This document shows, piece after piece, positions 47,333 through 59,282 of a DNA stretch of 64,000 bases (position 1 is its first letter; each line of letters opens with the position of its first letter). A model generated the notes under the pieces. It did not search any database, had not been told where the DNA came from, and saw nothing but the letters and a program-made list of their open reading frames with translations. The position numbers and the translations under genes are program-made. Source of the DNA: Punica granatum (taxonomy: Eukaryota > Streptophyta > Magnoliopsida > Myrtales > Lythraceae); the NCBI RefSeq assembly GCF_007655135.1, contig NC_045127.1:1550001-1614000 (forward strand), written 5' to 3'.

Positions 47333-49629
47333 TCAACATTTGGGAAGATCACTCGGGGGCTGGAGAAGTGATTCATTTGGGCCTTTTCCATTGTCCACTA
47401 AGAATGCCATCTTCAGTCCCCATGTCGTGTGGACCTCCAAATGGCAATGCATGAACGAGACCCCTGCAAAATCGAAAGCAGCATCGATGAGCCCGATCAG
47501 ATTCGAAACCAAAATATGGAAACAAGAGAAGAATTAGATTGCAAGATAGACATAATCGGTGTTTGTATATATACCTGGATTGTCGGCTCTGAATCTAATT
47601 GCTACCCATCCCCCAGAAGGTACGCTGATTGTGCTCCTCTCGACCGGGTCAACGAGATTCAACTTCTTTGGATCCTTATTGGGGTTGTAGTTCCCCAGTC
47701 CCTTCCCGGCGGCGAAGAAATTGAACCTGTGAAGGTGAATGGAGTGGTTCTCTGGCGCGATTATCCCAGTATCTTGCAGCACAAGCTAAACTGTGGAGCT
47801 GTACCTGAGCCTATAGACTTTAGTCCCTCTGGTGGTCCGCAAATTTGACAGGGAAGTGCCAGTGTAGTTAAATTGGAATGGTGGGTTTGCCGGAAAATCA
47901 GTAGTGAACACTCTGCTGATGTTGAAGAAATGTGCTTGGAGAAGGGAAGTGGTTGGCATCACAAAAGTGACATTGTTGATATCAGCAACCACCCTGCTTC
48001 CGTTGCCTGCCTTGCAAGTAGAGCAAGGGTGGATCCCTAATCCAACGGTGAAGAACAGGCTGTAGTCAACATTCTTTGGCACCCGTGCCGGGTACTTCTT
48101 TGAGTTTAAGCTCCGGAGGGAGTTTATGAACTTGTTGGCCACTGCAGTGGCGTTCTTGGGTGGCGGGATGGTGAGGGTTGTCTAGCTGTTGGCCTGAGTG
48201 CCCAAGTAGTGCAAGGTGGCGGTTGCTGTGATGTTATCGACTGCTATAGGTGAGTCCATGAATGGGGAGCAGCCACCAGGTACTTGCCAGAGCTCTTATC
48301 AGCCCTGACAAGGACGTTAGTGGTCTGCCCTGGGGCTATCACAATCGTGTCAATCTTGAAGGGCTTCATGTAGGTGGCATCAACTTCCACCGCTGTCAGC
48401 TTGTGCCCAGCCATCTTGAAGAAGAGCTCCTCACTGAGGGCAGCATTGAGGATGCGCAACATATAGGTCTTGCCATTCTCGACCGGCAATGTAAATCCAC
48501 CTGCAAAATTCCATTTAATACATTAATTATTCCATCAACGAACATGCTGAAGTATACTAATATATTAGACTCCACTGAAAAGATAATTGAACATGATGTT
48601 GTGTCTGTCCATAGAGCACCTTGCCGTAATTACAGTACCCTGTGAAGGGCAGTTGGAAACTTGTCCAGGATGTCCATTAATGGTGTGAGCGTCAGACACA
48701 TTTGGTGCGAGCCCTGATTTAAGAGCCTCATTGATCACTGCTTCAGTGTCCGATTTTCAGCACTCACCAAGTCTGACGATGACTTCCGTGTGGGGTTCAG
48801 GGAAGGGATACGGCACCCCGCGCTTGGGCAATACCTGGATGGCCCCATGCACAGTGGCCTTCGGCCACAGGATATGTGCATGCCACAGGAGCGTGCCCCT
48901 CTGTCCTGTGATGGTGAAGTTGTACACATAGCTCTGCCCTGCCTGGATGGGGCACTGTGTTATGTATGCCGGGCCATCTGCCCAACCTGTTCGAAGTTGC
49001 CTGATTCCATGCCTGCCAGCCCAAGAACACCATCTAAATTATGAACCTCGGCGTAAACTCCAGAGTTTATCTATCGGATAAATTATCGAACAGGCTGAAG
49101 GGCTTTTCTGGCCAGGAACAAAATCTAATGGGCCAGACTCTCAGGCCATGTACAGTCGTTCAAGTTGGATATAGATATATGTACCAAGAAAATCAAACTC
49201 ACCAGTGGATGGAGACGTTGTACTTGACCCTGTTAACAACCTTCACCAGCACATTGTCACCTTCCCTGGCGTAGAGAGTTGGCCCGGGAAACTGCCCATT
49301 CAGGGTGACGATGGGCTTACTCGAACACGACCTTGTGGTGCTCTTCATCACCACCTGCTCACATCACCCTCGTTAATTAACTCCACCAAAGCATATTACT
49401 CCATATGGCCAATAAATGATGGTACTGCAAGTTATCCATGAGAATAGAAGCATTCCCATGCCATGGTCATTCAACTATATATTATGGAATTATGACGCTA
49501 CATTATGAATTATCTGAAGGATATAGCGCTTACACTGAATGTGTACTTCCGAACTTTGCACTCGACGATTGCCGGGGAAAAGCATGCAATAACAAGCACC
49601 AGAATATGAACCCATCTACAGAACTCCAT
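47333..49629 (-). pseudogene. Laccase pseudogene (tandem copy 1)
   Basis: The exon layout is that of the intact copies: 49534-49629, 49203-49354, 48639-49012, 47575-48500 and 47333-47463. The coding sequence is broken. A TGA at 48757-48759 replaces the second Trp of GEWWKSD (codon 168). A one-base deletion near 48268-48272 shifts the frame, since exon 4 is 926 nt instead of 927. TAG codons at 48182-48184 and 47786-47788 replace glutamines. Copper-site neighbourhoods have drifted: WLRATV is WPKATV, HPIHLHG is HSIHLHR, and VWFMHCH is VSFMHCH. Splice signals still look normal and the TATA element is weakened. The lesions are described only. Confidence 0.9.
48431..48451 (-). promoter_or_regulatory. 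Decayed miR397 site in the pseudogene
   Basis: The plus strand here differs from miR397 at four positions (4, 9, 15 and 20), against two in the intact copies. The two extra changes lie at the ends of the pairing and should weaken recognition. Confidence 0.6.
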
Positions 49630-50061
49630 CTCTCCCTCACTCTGTTCTCCTCTCTTTCCCTCGTAACTTCTTTTCTTATCTGCAATTGCTTTCAGTAAAG
49701 CTTGACTGCTGTGTTTATGGATTGGAGTTTGAAGCTTATACATCAGCACTGATCGAGGATATACGTGCAGAGGGATTTTATTGGCTGGCTTGTCAATTTT
49801 TGAGCCCAAACAGTTTGGTGTCAACGTTGGGTTTATTAAAAGCTTGAAAATCAAGATTTCTTGGGAAAATTAAGGCTTAACCACACATGACTAGATCTCA
49901 TTGTCTTAAACGTTACATAAACTCTTGTCATCATGAAATGACTGAATGTTGGTGACATAGAGTTTTTGGATTTCTTAACTTATTTTCAGTTTCTTGGCCA
50001 GCACTTGTTGGAATCTTGGCTACTAAAAACTATATGTGAATTGTTTTATTATAATTAATCT

Positions 50062-50098
<37 letters not shown>

Positions 50099-50450
50099 TA
50101 TGCCGAGTTTTTCTGTTGGAGAGATGGTGACTTTTGACAAAGGACAAGCATCAAGGTCTCTTGCCAGAAAGAGGAAAGAGAGCCATCATGTTCATGGGGT
50201 TTTCGCTTCACTTACAATTGAATTTGGGGTTATTCAGCAAAAAATAAATAAATAAAAAGTGTTTTGGTTTTAGCTCTATCGGGTTAAATGTTTTAATTAT
50301 TATGGTTTTATGAAGAGATTTCTACTCAGTAAATACTACTAATCAACATTCGATTGCATATATTACAACAAAGATAGAGATTTTGTGTATTTGGTCAGAT
50401 GGTGTTCAGGTCATTTTGCGCACCTCGATTAGTCCACCTCCTTAAACAAG
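49630..50450. repeat. Duplicated laccase promoter region, unit 1
   Basis: The block GGCTGGCTTGTCAATTTTTG AGCC (around 49784) and CAGTTTGGTGTCAA, then TAACCACACATGACTAGATC, recur upstream of copies 2 (54750-54870) and 3 (59320-59440). Homology continues with gaps to about 50450. An (AT)n tract (50065-50096) is specific to this copy. TTATACA at about 49737 stands where the intact copies have a full TATA box. Confidence 0.7.
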
Positions 50451-51059
50451 GCAAAGACATGTCATTCACACTCGACTTAGAGAATTAATTTATGGGGGTA
50501 TTCCTGCATCACGGCCCAAAAATTTTAACACTGGTTGGATTGTGGACTGTTGAACTTCAAATTCTCATCTGGACCTTTGTCAAAATAAGTTGGAAAAATA
50601 AAGAAAATAAAGAAGACGAAGAATGGGCAAGAGAATAACGAGCAACCTCATGGACCAAATAAAGTTAGGGGAAAACGAGGCAAAATATCAAAAACAAAAA
50701 GGAAGAAAAAAGAAAAAAGAAAAAAAAAGAGTATCATCCTTTTTTCGGGTCGAGGCATTATCACGTAGGAACTTGCAAAAAATCAAAGAAAGGTGAAGGG
50801 ACCTTTGGAAATTTAAGCTCAGAAGATTAATTAGTAGGAAGATCGGAGATCCTACGCCTACCTATACTCATCTCTACCATTAATCTCATCGTCTCTTCTC
50901 ATAGTCAAAATCTAGCCATCCATTACCCTACAAACGGTCTCTTCTTTTGTTCTTTCCCTAAAATCCTAGCCACCATTTGCTACCATTCCGAAAATGAGAA
51001 AGTAGAACAAACAACATATGATTGACAGACCAGCCTTGTTGTTGGCCGGTGTAGGCCTA

Positions 51060-51550
51060 GACTGTTATCTGGGCTTATGTGGTCCGGAATGGCCGAGAAC
51101 GGCAGGCAGCGGCCTTACCCCGATGGGGTTTTAGTCCCTTGCTATCCAATCGGTGGATGTTGTTTGTTAACCTGATGTTCCCATTCTTCTTGCCTTCTCC
51201 CGAACCTGTAAACCCCGTTATCGCTAAGATACACTTAAGACCCTACCGTTTAGCTCAAATATGGAAATTCTTCGAAAATCTAGAGCAGATTCCTCCGACC
51301 GAAGAAGGAGTTGCGAATCATTTAAGGACTCCTAATTCTCGCTAGGAGTCCTTCAGGCCAACAGTAAGCTTAAATTAAGGCTCTAGAGGGCTTAACTACA
51401 TTGTTTGAGCTGAATTGTTAAGTGATTTTCGCATTGTATTTTCCTTGCGGTTGACTTGAGCATTTTTTCGGTGAATAATAGTTTTGAGCATTTTGACTGA
51501 TACTTTTTTGATTAATGAATGAAATCCTCATTATTATCCAAATAAAAAAA
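51060..51550 (+). mobile_element. Retroelement-like fragment with LINE-type 3' end
   Basis: An 88-codon frame (51079-51345) of unusual composition for this region (Pro/Arg-rich, GC-balanced) ends in a perfect hairpin, AAGGACTCCTA (51324-51334) and TAGGAGTCCTT (51343-51353). About 170 bp later comes TTTTTTGATTAATGAATGAA, ATCCTCATTATTATCCAAAT and an A-rich tail, the usual 3' end of plant LINEs. I do not recognise the protein. Confidence 0.35.
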
Positions 51551-52263
51551 TAAAAAGATTGACAAGCCATGATTCACACTCTATTTTCAATGATTCTTGG
51601 TTCTAATCATTACGCTTTTAATTTAATCATATTTGTGTTGTATAGCAGTCCACATCAATACCACGGTATCGGATGGTTATGGAATGGATCATAAGAGTAT
51701 CATTTACCACTCATTTGGGACCCGTAAAAAGTCAACATTTGGAATTTACTTCCAAAAAAGGTCAAACTCTTATGATAACCGTTGTAATTTTCCTTTAAAA
51801 TATATCTTTCAAACTTTATGAGATATATAACCACCAATAATGTCGCTTTTCACATATATTGCAATATATAATTAGAGGAACTCCTTTTCATGTAAAAGTA
51901 GATAGATAGTTTCATTTACAATTTAGTCAGTCAAAATAGTAAATTTGGCAATATAATTACGGGAAATTTGGGGATAATATCGTTGGTTATTTGTTAGAAA
52001 CTGATGGAGTCCTCTGACATCGCCCAAAATGATGGCAAGTTCATGTCCAAATGCAATCTCTCTGATGAATTATTTTAAATTTCAAATTCTTGATTTTTCT
52101 TAAATAATTGTACAATAAGAAAATTGGAGATCCCGAGAAGGAAAATTTTCTTCTCTCAAATTTATTCTGTCGTTGGCAAACAAATGACTGTTGAATTTCA
52201 CAAGGATTTGAAAAAAAAAAAAGAATTGAATTTCTCCTCTCTGCTTGTGCTTTTTCTGATGGA

Positions 52264-54573
52264 TCAACATTTGGGAAGGTCACTTGGCGGCGGGAGGAGC
52301 GACTCATTTAGGCCTTTTCCGTTGTCCACTAGGAATGCCATCTTCAGTCCCCATGTCGTGTGGACTTCCAAATGGCAATGCATGAACCAAACTCCTTCCA
52401 ATTGAAAATATATAGCATCGATGAGTCCGATCAAATTCCAAACCAAAATGAAGAGTCAAGAGAACGACTAAATTCCATGGACATCATAATCAATTTATGT
52501 TTATATGTATGTACCTGGGTTGTCAGCTCTAAATCTGATGGCAACCCACCCCCCAGAAGGTACACCAATCGTGTTCCTCTCGACCGGGTCGACAAGGTTG
52601 AACTTCGTTGGGTCCTTCTTGGGGTTAAAGTTCCCCAGCCCCTTCCCGACCGCAAAGAAATTGAACCCATGAAGGTGAATGGGGTGGTTCTCTGGCGCGA
52701 TTATCCCAGTGTCTTGCAGCACAAGTTGAATTGTGGAGTTGTACCTTAGCCTGTAGACCTTAGTCCCTCTGGTGGTCTGCAAATTTGACGGGGGAGTGCT
52801 GGTGTAGTTAAATCGGAATGGTGGGTTTGCCGGAAAATCAGTGGTGAACACTCCACTAATGTTGAAGAAATGTGCTTGGAGAAGGGCGGTGGTTGGCATC
52901 ACGAAAGTGACATTGTTGATGTCAGCAACCACTCTGCTTCCATTGCCTGCCTTGCAAGAAGGGCAAGGGTTGATTCCCAGTCCTATGGTGAAGAACAGGT
53001 TGTGATCAACGGTCTTTGGGACACGTGCCGGGTACTTTTTTGAGTTCAAGCTCCGAAGGGACTCTATGAAATTGTTGGCCACTGCCGTGGCATTCTTTGG
53101 TGGCGGGATGGTGAGGGTCGTCTGGGTGTTGGCCAAGGTACCTGAGTAGTGCAGGGTGGCGGTTGCGGTCAAGTTATCAACTGCGATTGGCGAGTCCATG
53201 AATGGGGAGGCCACCACCAGGTACTTGCCAGAGCTCTTATCGGCTGTGACAAGAACATTAGTGGTCTGACCCGGAGCTATTACAATTGTGTCGATCTTGA
53301 AGGGCTTCACGTAGGTGGCATCAACTTCCACCACTGTCAACTTGTGCCCAGCGATCTTGAAGAAGAGCTCCTCATTGAGGGCAGCATTGATGATCCGCAA
53401 CATATAGGTCTTCCCATTCTCGACCGGCAATGTAAATCCACCTGCAAAATTCCATATAGCTTATTAATTACCTTCAAAGAAATAGGTTTGATATAAGGGT
53501 ACGGGATGCAGACAGCTTCTAAGTTCAATGTCTTTACGAATTACTTGGATACAATACCTCGTGAAGGGCAGTTGGAAACTTTTCCAGGATGTCCATTAAT
53601 GGTGTGAGCGTCGGACACATTTGGCGCGAGCCCTGACTTGAGAGCCTCATTGATCACTGCTTCAGTATCCGATTTCCACCACTCACCAAGTATGACCACG
53701 ACTTCCTTGTGGGGTTTGGGGAAGGGATATGGCACCCCGCGCTTGGGCAGGACTACAATGGCCCCGTGCACAGTGGCCCTCAGCCACAGTATGTGCGCAT
53801 GCCATAGGAGCGTGCCCCTCTGTCCGGTGATGGTGAAGTTGTACACGTAGCTCTGCCCTGTCTGGATGGGGCACTGTGTTATGTACGCCGGGCCATCTGC
53901 CCAACCTGTTCGGAGTTGCCTGATTCCATGCCTGTGAGCACAAGAACATGGTCTAGAGTATGAACAACCTCGGCCAAGAGTCCGGAGCTCATTTACCAGT
54001 CAGTTGTCGACCAGTTCCAATGGCCTTTATGGACTGACCCAAAACCTAATGGACTCCCACCATCCCTTTAGTTTGTTATAGAAATCACACTAGTACGAAG
54101 AAAATCAAACTCACCAATGGACGGAGACGTTATACTTGACGTTGTTAACAACCTTCACCTGCACATTGTCACCTTCCCTGGCGTAAAGTGTGGGTCCTGG
54201 GAACAGCCCGTTCACAGTGACGATGGGCTTGCTCGAACACAAGCTCGTGGTGTTCTTCATCACCACCTGCTTACGTCACCATCGATAAATAACTCAACTA
54301 CACATAATGGGATTATGAAGCTAGATATCGAGTATAACGTCTATCTAACCATGCATGAGTATGAAAGCTCAAGTATGTGAAGAGTTCCTCTACGGCACCA
54401 GTTTTTACCAGCCTAACAATTGTGAAACTAATGAGAGGGACAATATCAGTGAATTATTGGAAGGACGCTGAACTCACATTGAATGTGTACTTCCGAACTT
54501 TGCCCTCGACGATGGCCAGAGAAATGCATGCCATAAGAAACACCAGAACATGGAACCATCTAGAGAACTCCAT
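52264..54573 (-). CDS. LAC: Laccase, tandem copy 2 (five exons)
   Basis: Secreted multicopper oxidase; plant laccases oxidise monolignols and other phenols in the cell wall, reducing oxygen to water. Exons: 54478-54573, 54115-54266, 53558-53931, 52515-53441 and 52264-52394. The sum is 1,680 nt, 559 residues, all junctions GT-AG. A hydrophobic signal peptide (about residues 1-24) precedes KVRKYTF. The copper ligands are all present: HWHG 82-85, WHAH 126-129, HPIHLHG 460-466, [12 protein letters not shown] 522-533 (axial Leu). NGHPG..SNCPS and the C-terminal PPPSDLPKC place it near Arabidopsis LAC4/LAC10-type laccases (recalled similarity). Several Asn-X-Ser/Thr sites suit a glycoprotein. It has its own TATA box and a miR397 site. 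It is nearly identical to copy 3. Confidence 0.95.
53372..53392 (-). promoter_or_regulatory. Probable miR397 target site in laccase copy 2
   Basis: The 21 bp on the plus strand read as miR397 with two differences: G for U at position 9 and A for G at position 15, the latter a G:U pair. The site encodes INAALNE, where known miR397 sites lie in laccases. miR397 is an established repressor of laccase mRNAs. Activity here is inferred. Confidence 0.75.
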
Positions 54574-54701
54574 CCCTCTGACTCGGTTCTCTTCACTCAG
54601 TTGATCTCTCTCCGTAATTTCTTTTTCTTATCTGCAATTGCTTTCAGGGAAGCTATTGATTGCTGTATGAATGGATTGGAGGATGAAGGCAAGTTTGAAG
54701 C

Positions 54702-54713
54702 TTATATATATAA
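54702..54713 (-). promoter_or_regulatory. TATA box of laccase copy 2
   Basis: TTATATATATAA lies about 130 bp upstream of the ATG, in the same relative place as the TTATATAA of copy 3 and the weaker TTATACA of the pseudogene. Confidence 0.55.
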
Positions 54714-56574
54714 GTACGTAGGTTACAATATGTGCAGAGGAATTTTCATTTGCTGGCTTGTCAATTTTTGAGCCAAAACAGTTTGGTGTCAATGTTGGGT
54801 TTCTTTTGAGGTTTGAAAATCAAGATTTCTCGGGAAAATTAAAGCTTAACCACATATGACTAGATCTCATTTTCTTAAACGTTACATAAAGTACTCTCAT
54901 CTCCACGAAAGGACTGAAATGGCAGTGACTGTTATTTGAGACATAGATTTTTTTGATTAACTACTCAATCTCACTTTCTTGGCCAGCATTTGTTGGAATC
55001 TTGACTGCTAAATTAACTATATATGAGTTGTTTTTATTATAATTAATTGATCATATATATCCAACGCTGAATTTTTCTGTTGGAGATTATGACGTTTGAC
55101 AATGGACAGCGAGTATGTTCCAGGCACATTCGAATATAAGGTCAAGCATCATTGTCTTCAAACAAGAAAACACTAAAGCTTCTTGCCAGAAATAGAAAAG
55201 AGAGCCATCATCATGGGATCTTTGCTTACAATTGAATTTGGGTTTCAGCTCTGTCGGGTTGAATGTCTGATATTGTTATGTGTACATGAAGAGATTTTCT
55301 ACTCAATAATTCTACTGACCAGTATTCGATCATGTAGTATAACAAAGATGGAGACTTTGCGTATGTGATCAGGTGGTGTCAGTTTGCGCACAAATTTTGA
55401 CTACTCCACCTCCCCAAATGAGTCAAACATCGAAGAATAGTGAAGGGACATACGGAAATTTAATAACTTTAGAAAGCTAAACAAGTCATCCTATCTCTAC
55501 TCGTCAATGCGTTTGGATTTAGAGTTGATTTGAGTTTTGATTTTAATTAGTTTATAATAATTATATTGTTAAATTATAACAAAAATTATAAAAATGTAAT
55601 GAATAGTTGAGATAAATAATAATTAAGTATTATTATATTATTAAATTATAATAAAAAGTATGAAAAAATAGTGAATAAATGAAATAAATTAATAATTAAG
55701 TAATTATTGTGTTATTAAATTAAAAATAAGTGAAATCTCATCTTCTCAAGATGTAAAGCCATCCATTACCCTACCTTCGGTCTCTTATAGCTCTTTTTCT
55801 CATATCCTAGCTAGCCACCATCTGCCGCTATCCTCTTAGTGGAGAATTGAAAAAATGAAAAGGTAAAAACAAATGAACGTATGATTGGTTGGTAGTGTTA
55901 TGATTTACAACGTAAAGTTATTAGTGCCTTTTTCTAACTAAACTGTCATGATCACATCTTCTCCGCTTTCAATATAATTCTCGAACCTGATCACCACGCT
56001 TAATTTAGTCATGGCTGCATCGTGCATAGCATAGCGGTGGTTGCGTTATCTTTTCAGTCCACGCTAATTAGTTAAATCTTCCATTTGTAATTCTCCGCTG
56101 ATGTGTGCATGAATCTATAAAAGCATAAATGACATACTATAGCAAGAAACAATATGCTGTTACTCGCCAAAATTCCTACATAGCGAGAAAATTTCGTTGA
56201 TTAGCTCCGGAAAATGACACCTTCTGACTAAAGAACAATTCAATCAAGAAGTGATTAAGAATCTCATTTTGAGTAAAGTACATACGAGGTAACAAACATG
56301 AGTTAGGTGATGGGACTTAGCGAAGCTTAAGATATAATAATATGTCCTTTGACATCATTTTCGGTGACAAACTTCTGTAGAGTGAATTGACCTCAACTAT
56401 TACTAGGTAATTTAAGCTTTTCTTAATGTATTAATTTAAGTTTGACTATATCTTCTTGAATTATATGTAATAAAAAATGAGTTTCCTTTCATATCATCAA
56501 ACATATATAAATTTCTTTTAACAATTTAATTTTCATATTTCTAGTGTAGAATTCCTCCATCTAACGTGGGTTAA

Positions 56575-56770
56575 TTCAAGTGATTTGGTGTTTGTTCCGC
56601 TTAAATAAGGTCTTGGAGTTCGAGTCCTTGTGAATGCAAAAAATCTACACTGGGAGAGTTTTACCCTCTTAGTTGGTCGACCTTGTTCGACTGGATTAGT
56701 CGGAGTCTAATTGAACTCCCGGATACCATGATTCACACCAAAAAGGTATACCCTCCGGAGCGATGAATAG
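56575..56770 (+). repeat. SINE copy, the best preserved of its family
   Basis: Box A-like TGATTTGGTGTTTGTTCCGC and box B-like GGAGTTCGAGTCC are followed by TGTGAATGCAAAAAATCTAC, CTGGGAGAGTTTTACC, TCGACTGGATTAGTCGGAG and ATACCATGATTCACACC. It interrupts a flank shared with unit 1, where the matching site (about 44590) lacks it. It is therefore younger than the duplication. Confidence 0.55.
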
Positions 56771-57065
56771 AAATTTGATTATTTGTTAGAAATTGATGGA
56801 GTCCTCTGATATCCCACGAAATGATGGTAAGTTCATGTCCAAATGTAATCTCTCTGATGAATTATGAAATTTCAAATTCTATAGATTTCTCTAAAATAAT
56901 TGGAGGATAAGAAAATTGGGGGTCCCGAGAAGGCAAATTTTCTTCTCTCGAATTTATTCGGACGTGGCAAACAAATAAATGACTCTGTTGAATTTCACAA
57001 GGAAAAATAATAATAATAATAACGAATTGAATTTCTTCTCTCTGCTTATGCTTTTTTCTGATGGA

Positions 57066-59181
57066 TCAACATTTGGGAAGATCACTTGGGGGCGGCAGAA
57101 GTGATTGATTCGGGCCTTTTCCATTGTCCACTAGGAATGCCATCTTCAGTCCCCATGTCGTGTGGACTTCCAAATGGCAATGCATGAACCAGATCCCTGC
57201 CGCAATCGAAGATAGTATCGATGAGTCCGATCAGATTCATAACCAACAAATTGCATGGACATAATCGATTTATTGTATATTATATATATGCACCTGGATT
57301 GTCGGCTCTGAATCTTATGGCTACCCATCCCCCAGAAGGTACACCAATCGTGTTCCTCTCGACCGGGTCAACAAGGTTGAACTTCTTCGGGTCCTTCTTG
57401 GGGTTGTAGCTCCCCAGCCCCTTCCCGATGGCAAAGAAATTGAACCCGTGAAGGTGAATGGGGTGGTTCTCTGGCGCAATTATCCCGGTATCTTGCAGCA
57501 CAAGTTGAACCGTTGAGTTGTACCTTAGCCTGTAGACCTTGGTCCCTCTGCTAGTCTGCAAATTTGATGGGGGAGTGCCAGTGTAGTTAAATTGGAACGG
57601 TGGGTTTGCCGGAAAATCAGTGGTGAACACTCCGCTGATGTTAAAGAAATATGCTTGAAGAAGGGCAGTGGTTGGCATCACAAAAGTGACATTGTTGATC
57701 TCAGCAACCACTCTGCTTCCGTTGCCTGCCTTGCAAGAAGGGCAAGGGTTGATTCCCAGTCCTACGGTGAAGAACAGATTGTGATCGACGGTCTTTGGGA
57801 CACGTGCTGGGTACTTCTTCGAGTTCAAGCTCCGAAGGGACTCTATGAAATTGTTGGCCACTGCTGTCGCATTCTTTGGTGGCGGGATGGTGAGGGTCGT
57901 CTGGGTGTTGGCCAAGGTACCCGAGTAGTGCAGGGTGGCGGTCGCTGTCATATTATCGACTGCGATCGGTGAGTCCATGAATGGGGAGGCTGCCACCAGG
58001 TACTTGCCGGAGCTCTTGTCGGCCGTGACAAGGACGTTAGTGGTCTGCCCCGGAGCTATCACAATTGTGTCGATCTTGAAGGGCTTCACGTAGGTGGCAT
58101 CAACTTCCACCACTGTCAACTTGTGCCCAGCGATCTTGAAGAAGAGCTCCTCATTGAGGGCAGCATTGATGATCCGCAACATATAGGTCTTCCCGTTCTC
58201 AACTGGCAATGTAAATCCGCCTGGAAAATTCCATCTAACTCTTTAATTACCATCAAAGAAATAAAAGTTCAATGTACGGGATGCAGACAACTTCTACGTT
58301 CGATGTCTTTGCGAATTTCTTGGATTACATATAATACCTTGTGAAGGGCAGTTGGAAACTTGTCCAGGATGGCCATTAATGGTATGAGCGTCGGACACAT
58401 TCGGCGCAAGCCCTGACTTGAGAGCCTCATTGATCACTGCTTCAGTGTCTGATTTCCACCACTCACCAAGTATGACGATGACTTCCTTGTGGGGTTTAGG
58501 GAAGGGATACGGCACCCCGCGCTTGGGCAATACTACGATCGCCCCGTGCACAGTGACCCTCAGCCACAGGACGTGTGCATGCCATAGGAGCGTGCCCCTC
58601 TGTCCTGTGATGGTGAAGTTGTACACATAGCTTCGCCCTGTCTGGATGGGGCACTGTGTTATGTATGCCGGTCCATCTGCCCAACCTGTTCGGAGTTGCC
58701 TGATTCCATGCCTGCAAGCAGAGATAGGAGCTTATCGACCGGTCCCAGTGGCAGCTGTGGACTTATCCAGAATCGAATGGGCTCTGCCTCTCACCATCCT
58801 TTAAGTTGTTATAGAAATATAGCATAAATATAGAAAATCAAACTCACCAGTGGATGGAGACATTGTACTTGACATTGTTAACAACCTTCACCTGCACATT
58901 GTCACCTTCCCTGGCGTAGAGTGTTGGTCCTGGGAACTGCCCGTTCACTGTGACGATGGGCTTGCTCGAGCACAATCTTGCGGTGTTCTTCATCACCACC
59001 TGCTCACGTCGCCCTCATTAATTAACTATATAGTATGGAATTATGAAGCTATAATTTGTATTATCCAAAGTATATTAGTGCTTACATTGAATGTGTACTT
59101 CCGAACTTTGCACTCGACGATTGCCGGGGAAATGCATGCCATAATAAGAACCACAACATGAACCCATCGATGAAACTCCAT
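57066..59181 (-). CDS. LAC: Laccase, tandem copy 3 (five exons)
   Basis: Exons: 59086-59181, 58848-58999, 58338-58711, 57294-58220 and 57066-57196. The sum is 1,680 nt, 559 residues, with introns of only 86, 136, 117 and 97 bp. The signal peptide includes [12 protein letters not shown]. The ligands HWHG 82-85, WHAH 126-129, HPIHLHG 460-466, HCH 522-524 and H528 are intact. Exon sizes equal those of copy 2 exactly, and the proteins differ at only a few percent of positions. Among differences, copy 3 has GIWFMHCH where copy 2 has GVWFMHCH, and [15 protein letters not shown] versus ...VVADIN. The 374-nt exon 3 equals the 245 + 129 nt exons of many plant laccases fused. It carries a miR397 site and its own TATA box. 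Confidence 0.95.
58151..58171 (-). promoter_or_regulatory. Probable miR397 target site in laccase copy 3
   Basis: The site is identical to that of copy 2, with the same two differences from miR397 at positions 9 and 15 and the same codons for INAALNE. Confidence 0.75.
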
Positions 59182-59282
59182 CTCTCTCACAGTTTGTTCT
59201 CTTCTCTCTTTCCCCTGTAACTGTTTTTTTTTTCTTATCTGCAATTTCTTTATTGCTGTGTTGATGGATTGTAGCTGGAAGC

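Larger units (their letters stand above)
54574..57060. other. Laccase copy 2 promoter, MITE and copy 3 downstream flank
   Basis: 54574 to about 55440 is the duplicated promoter. A MITE-like AT-rich block lies at 55506-55740 (starts ATGCGTTTGGATTTAGAGTT). From about 56200 the sequence is homologous to the flank at 44.0-45.0 kb, interrupted by a SINE (56575-56770). No host gene other than the laccases was seen. Confidence 0.6.

Noticed and set aside
53638..53850. Conserved plus-strand frames repeated in the three laccase units (also at 48731 and 58418)
   Set aside because: They recur only because the opposite-strand laccase exon 3 is duplicated; antisense shadows.
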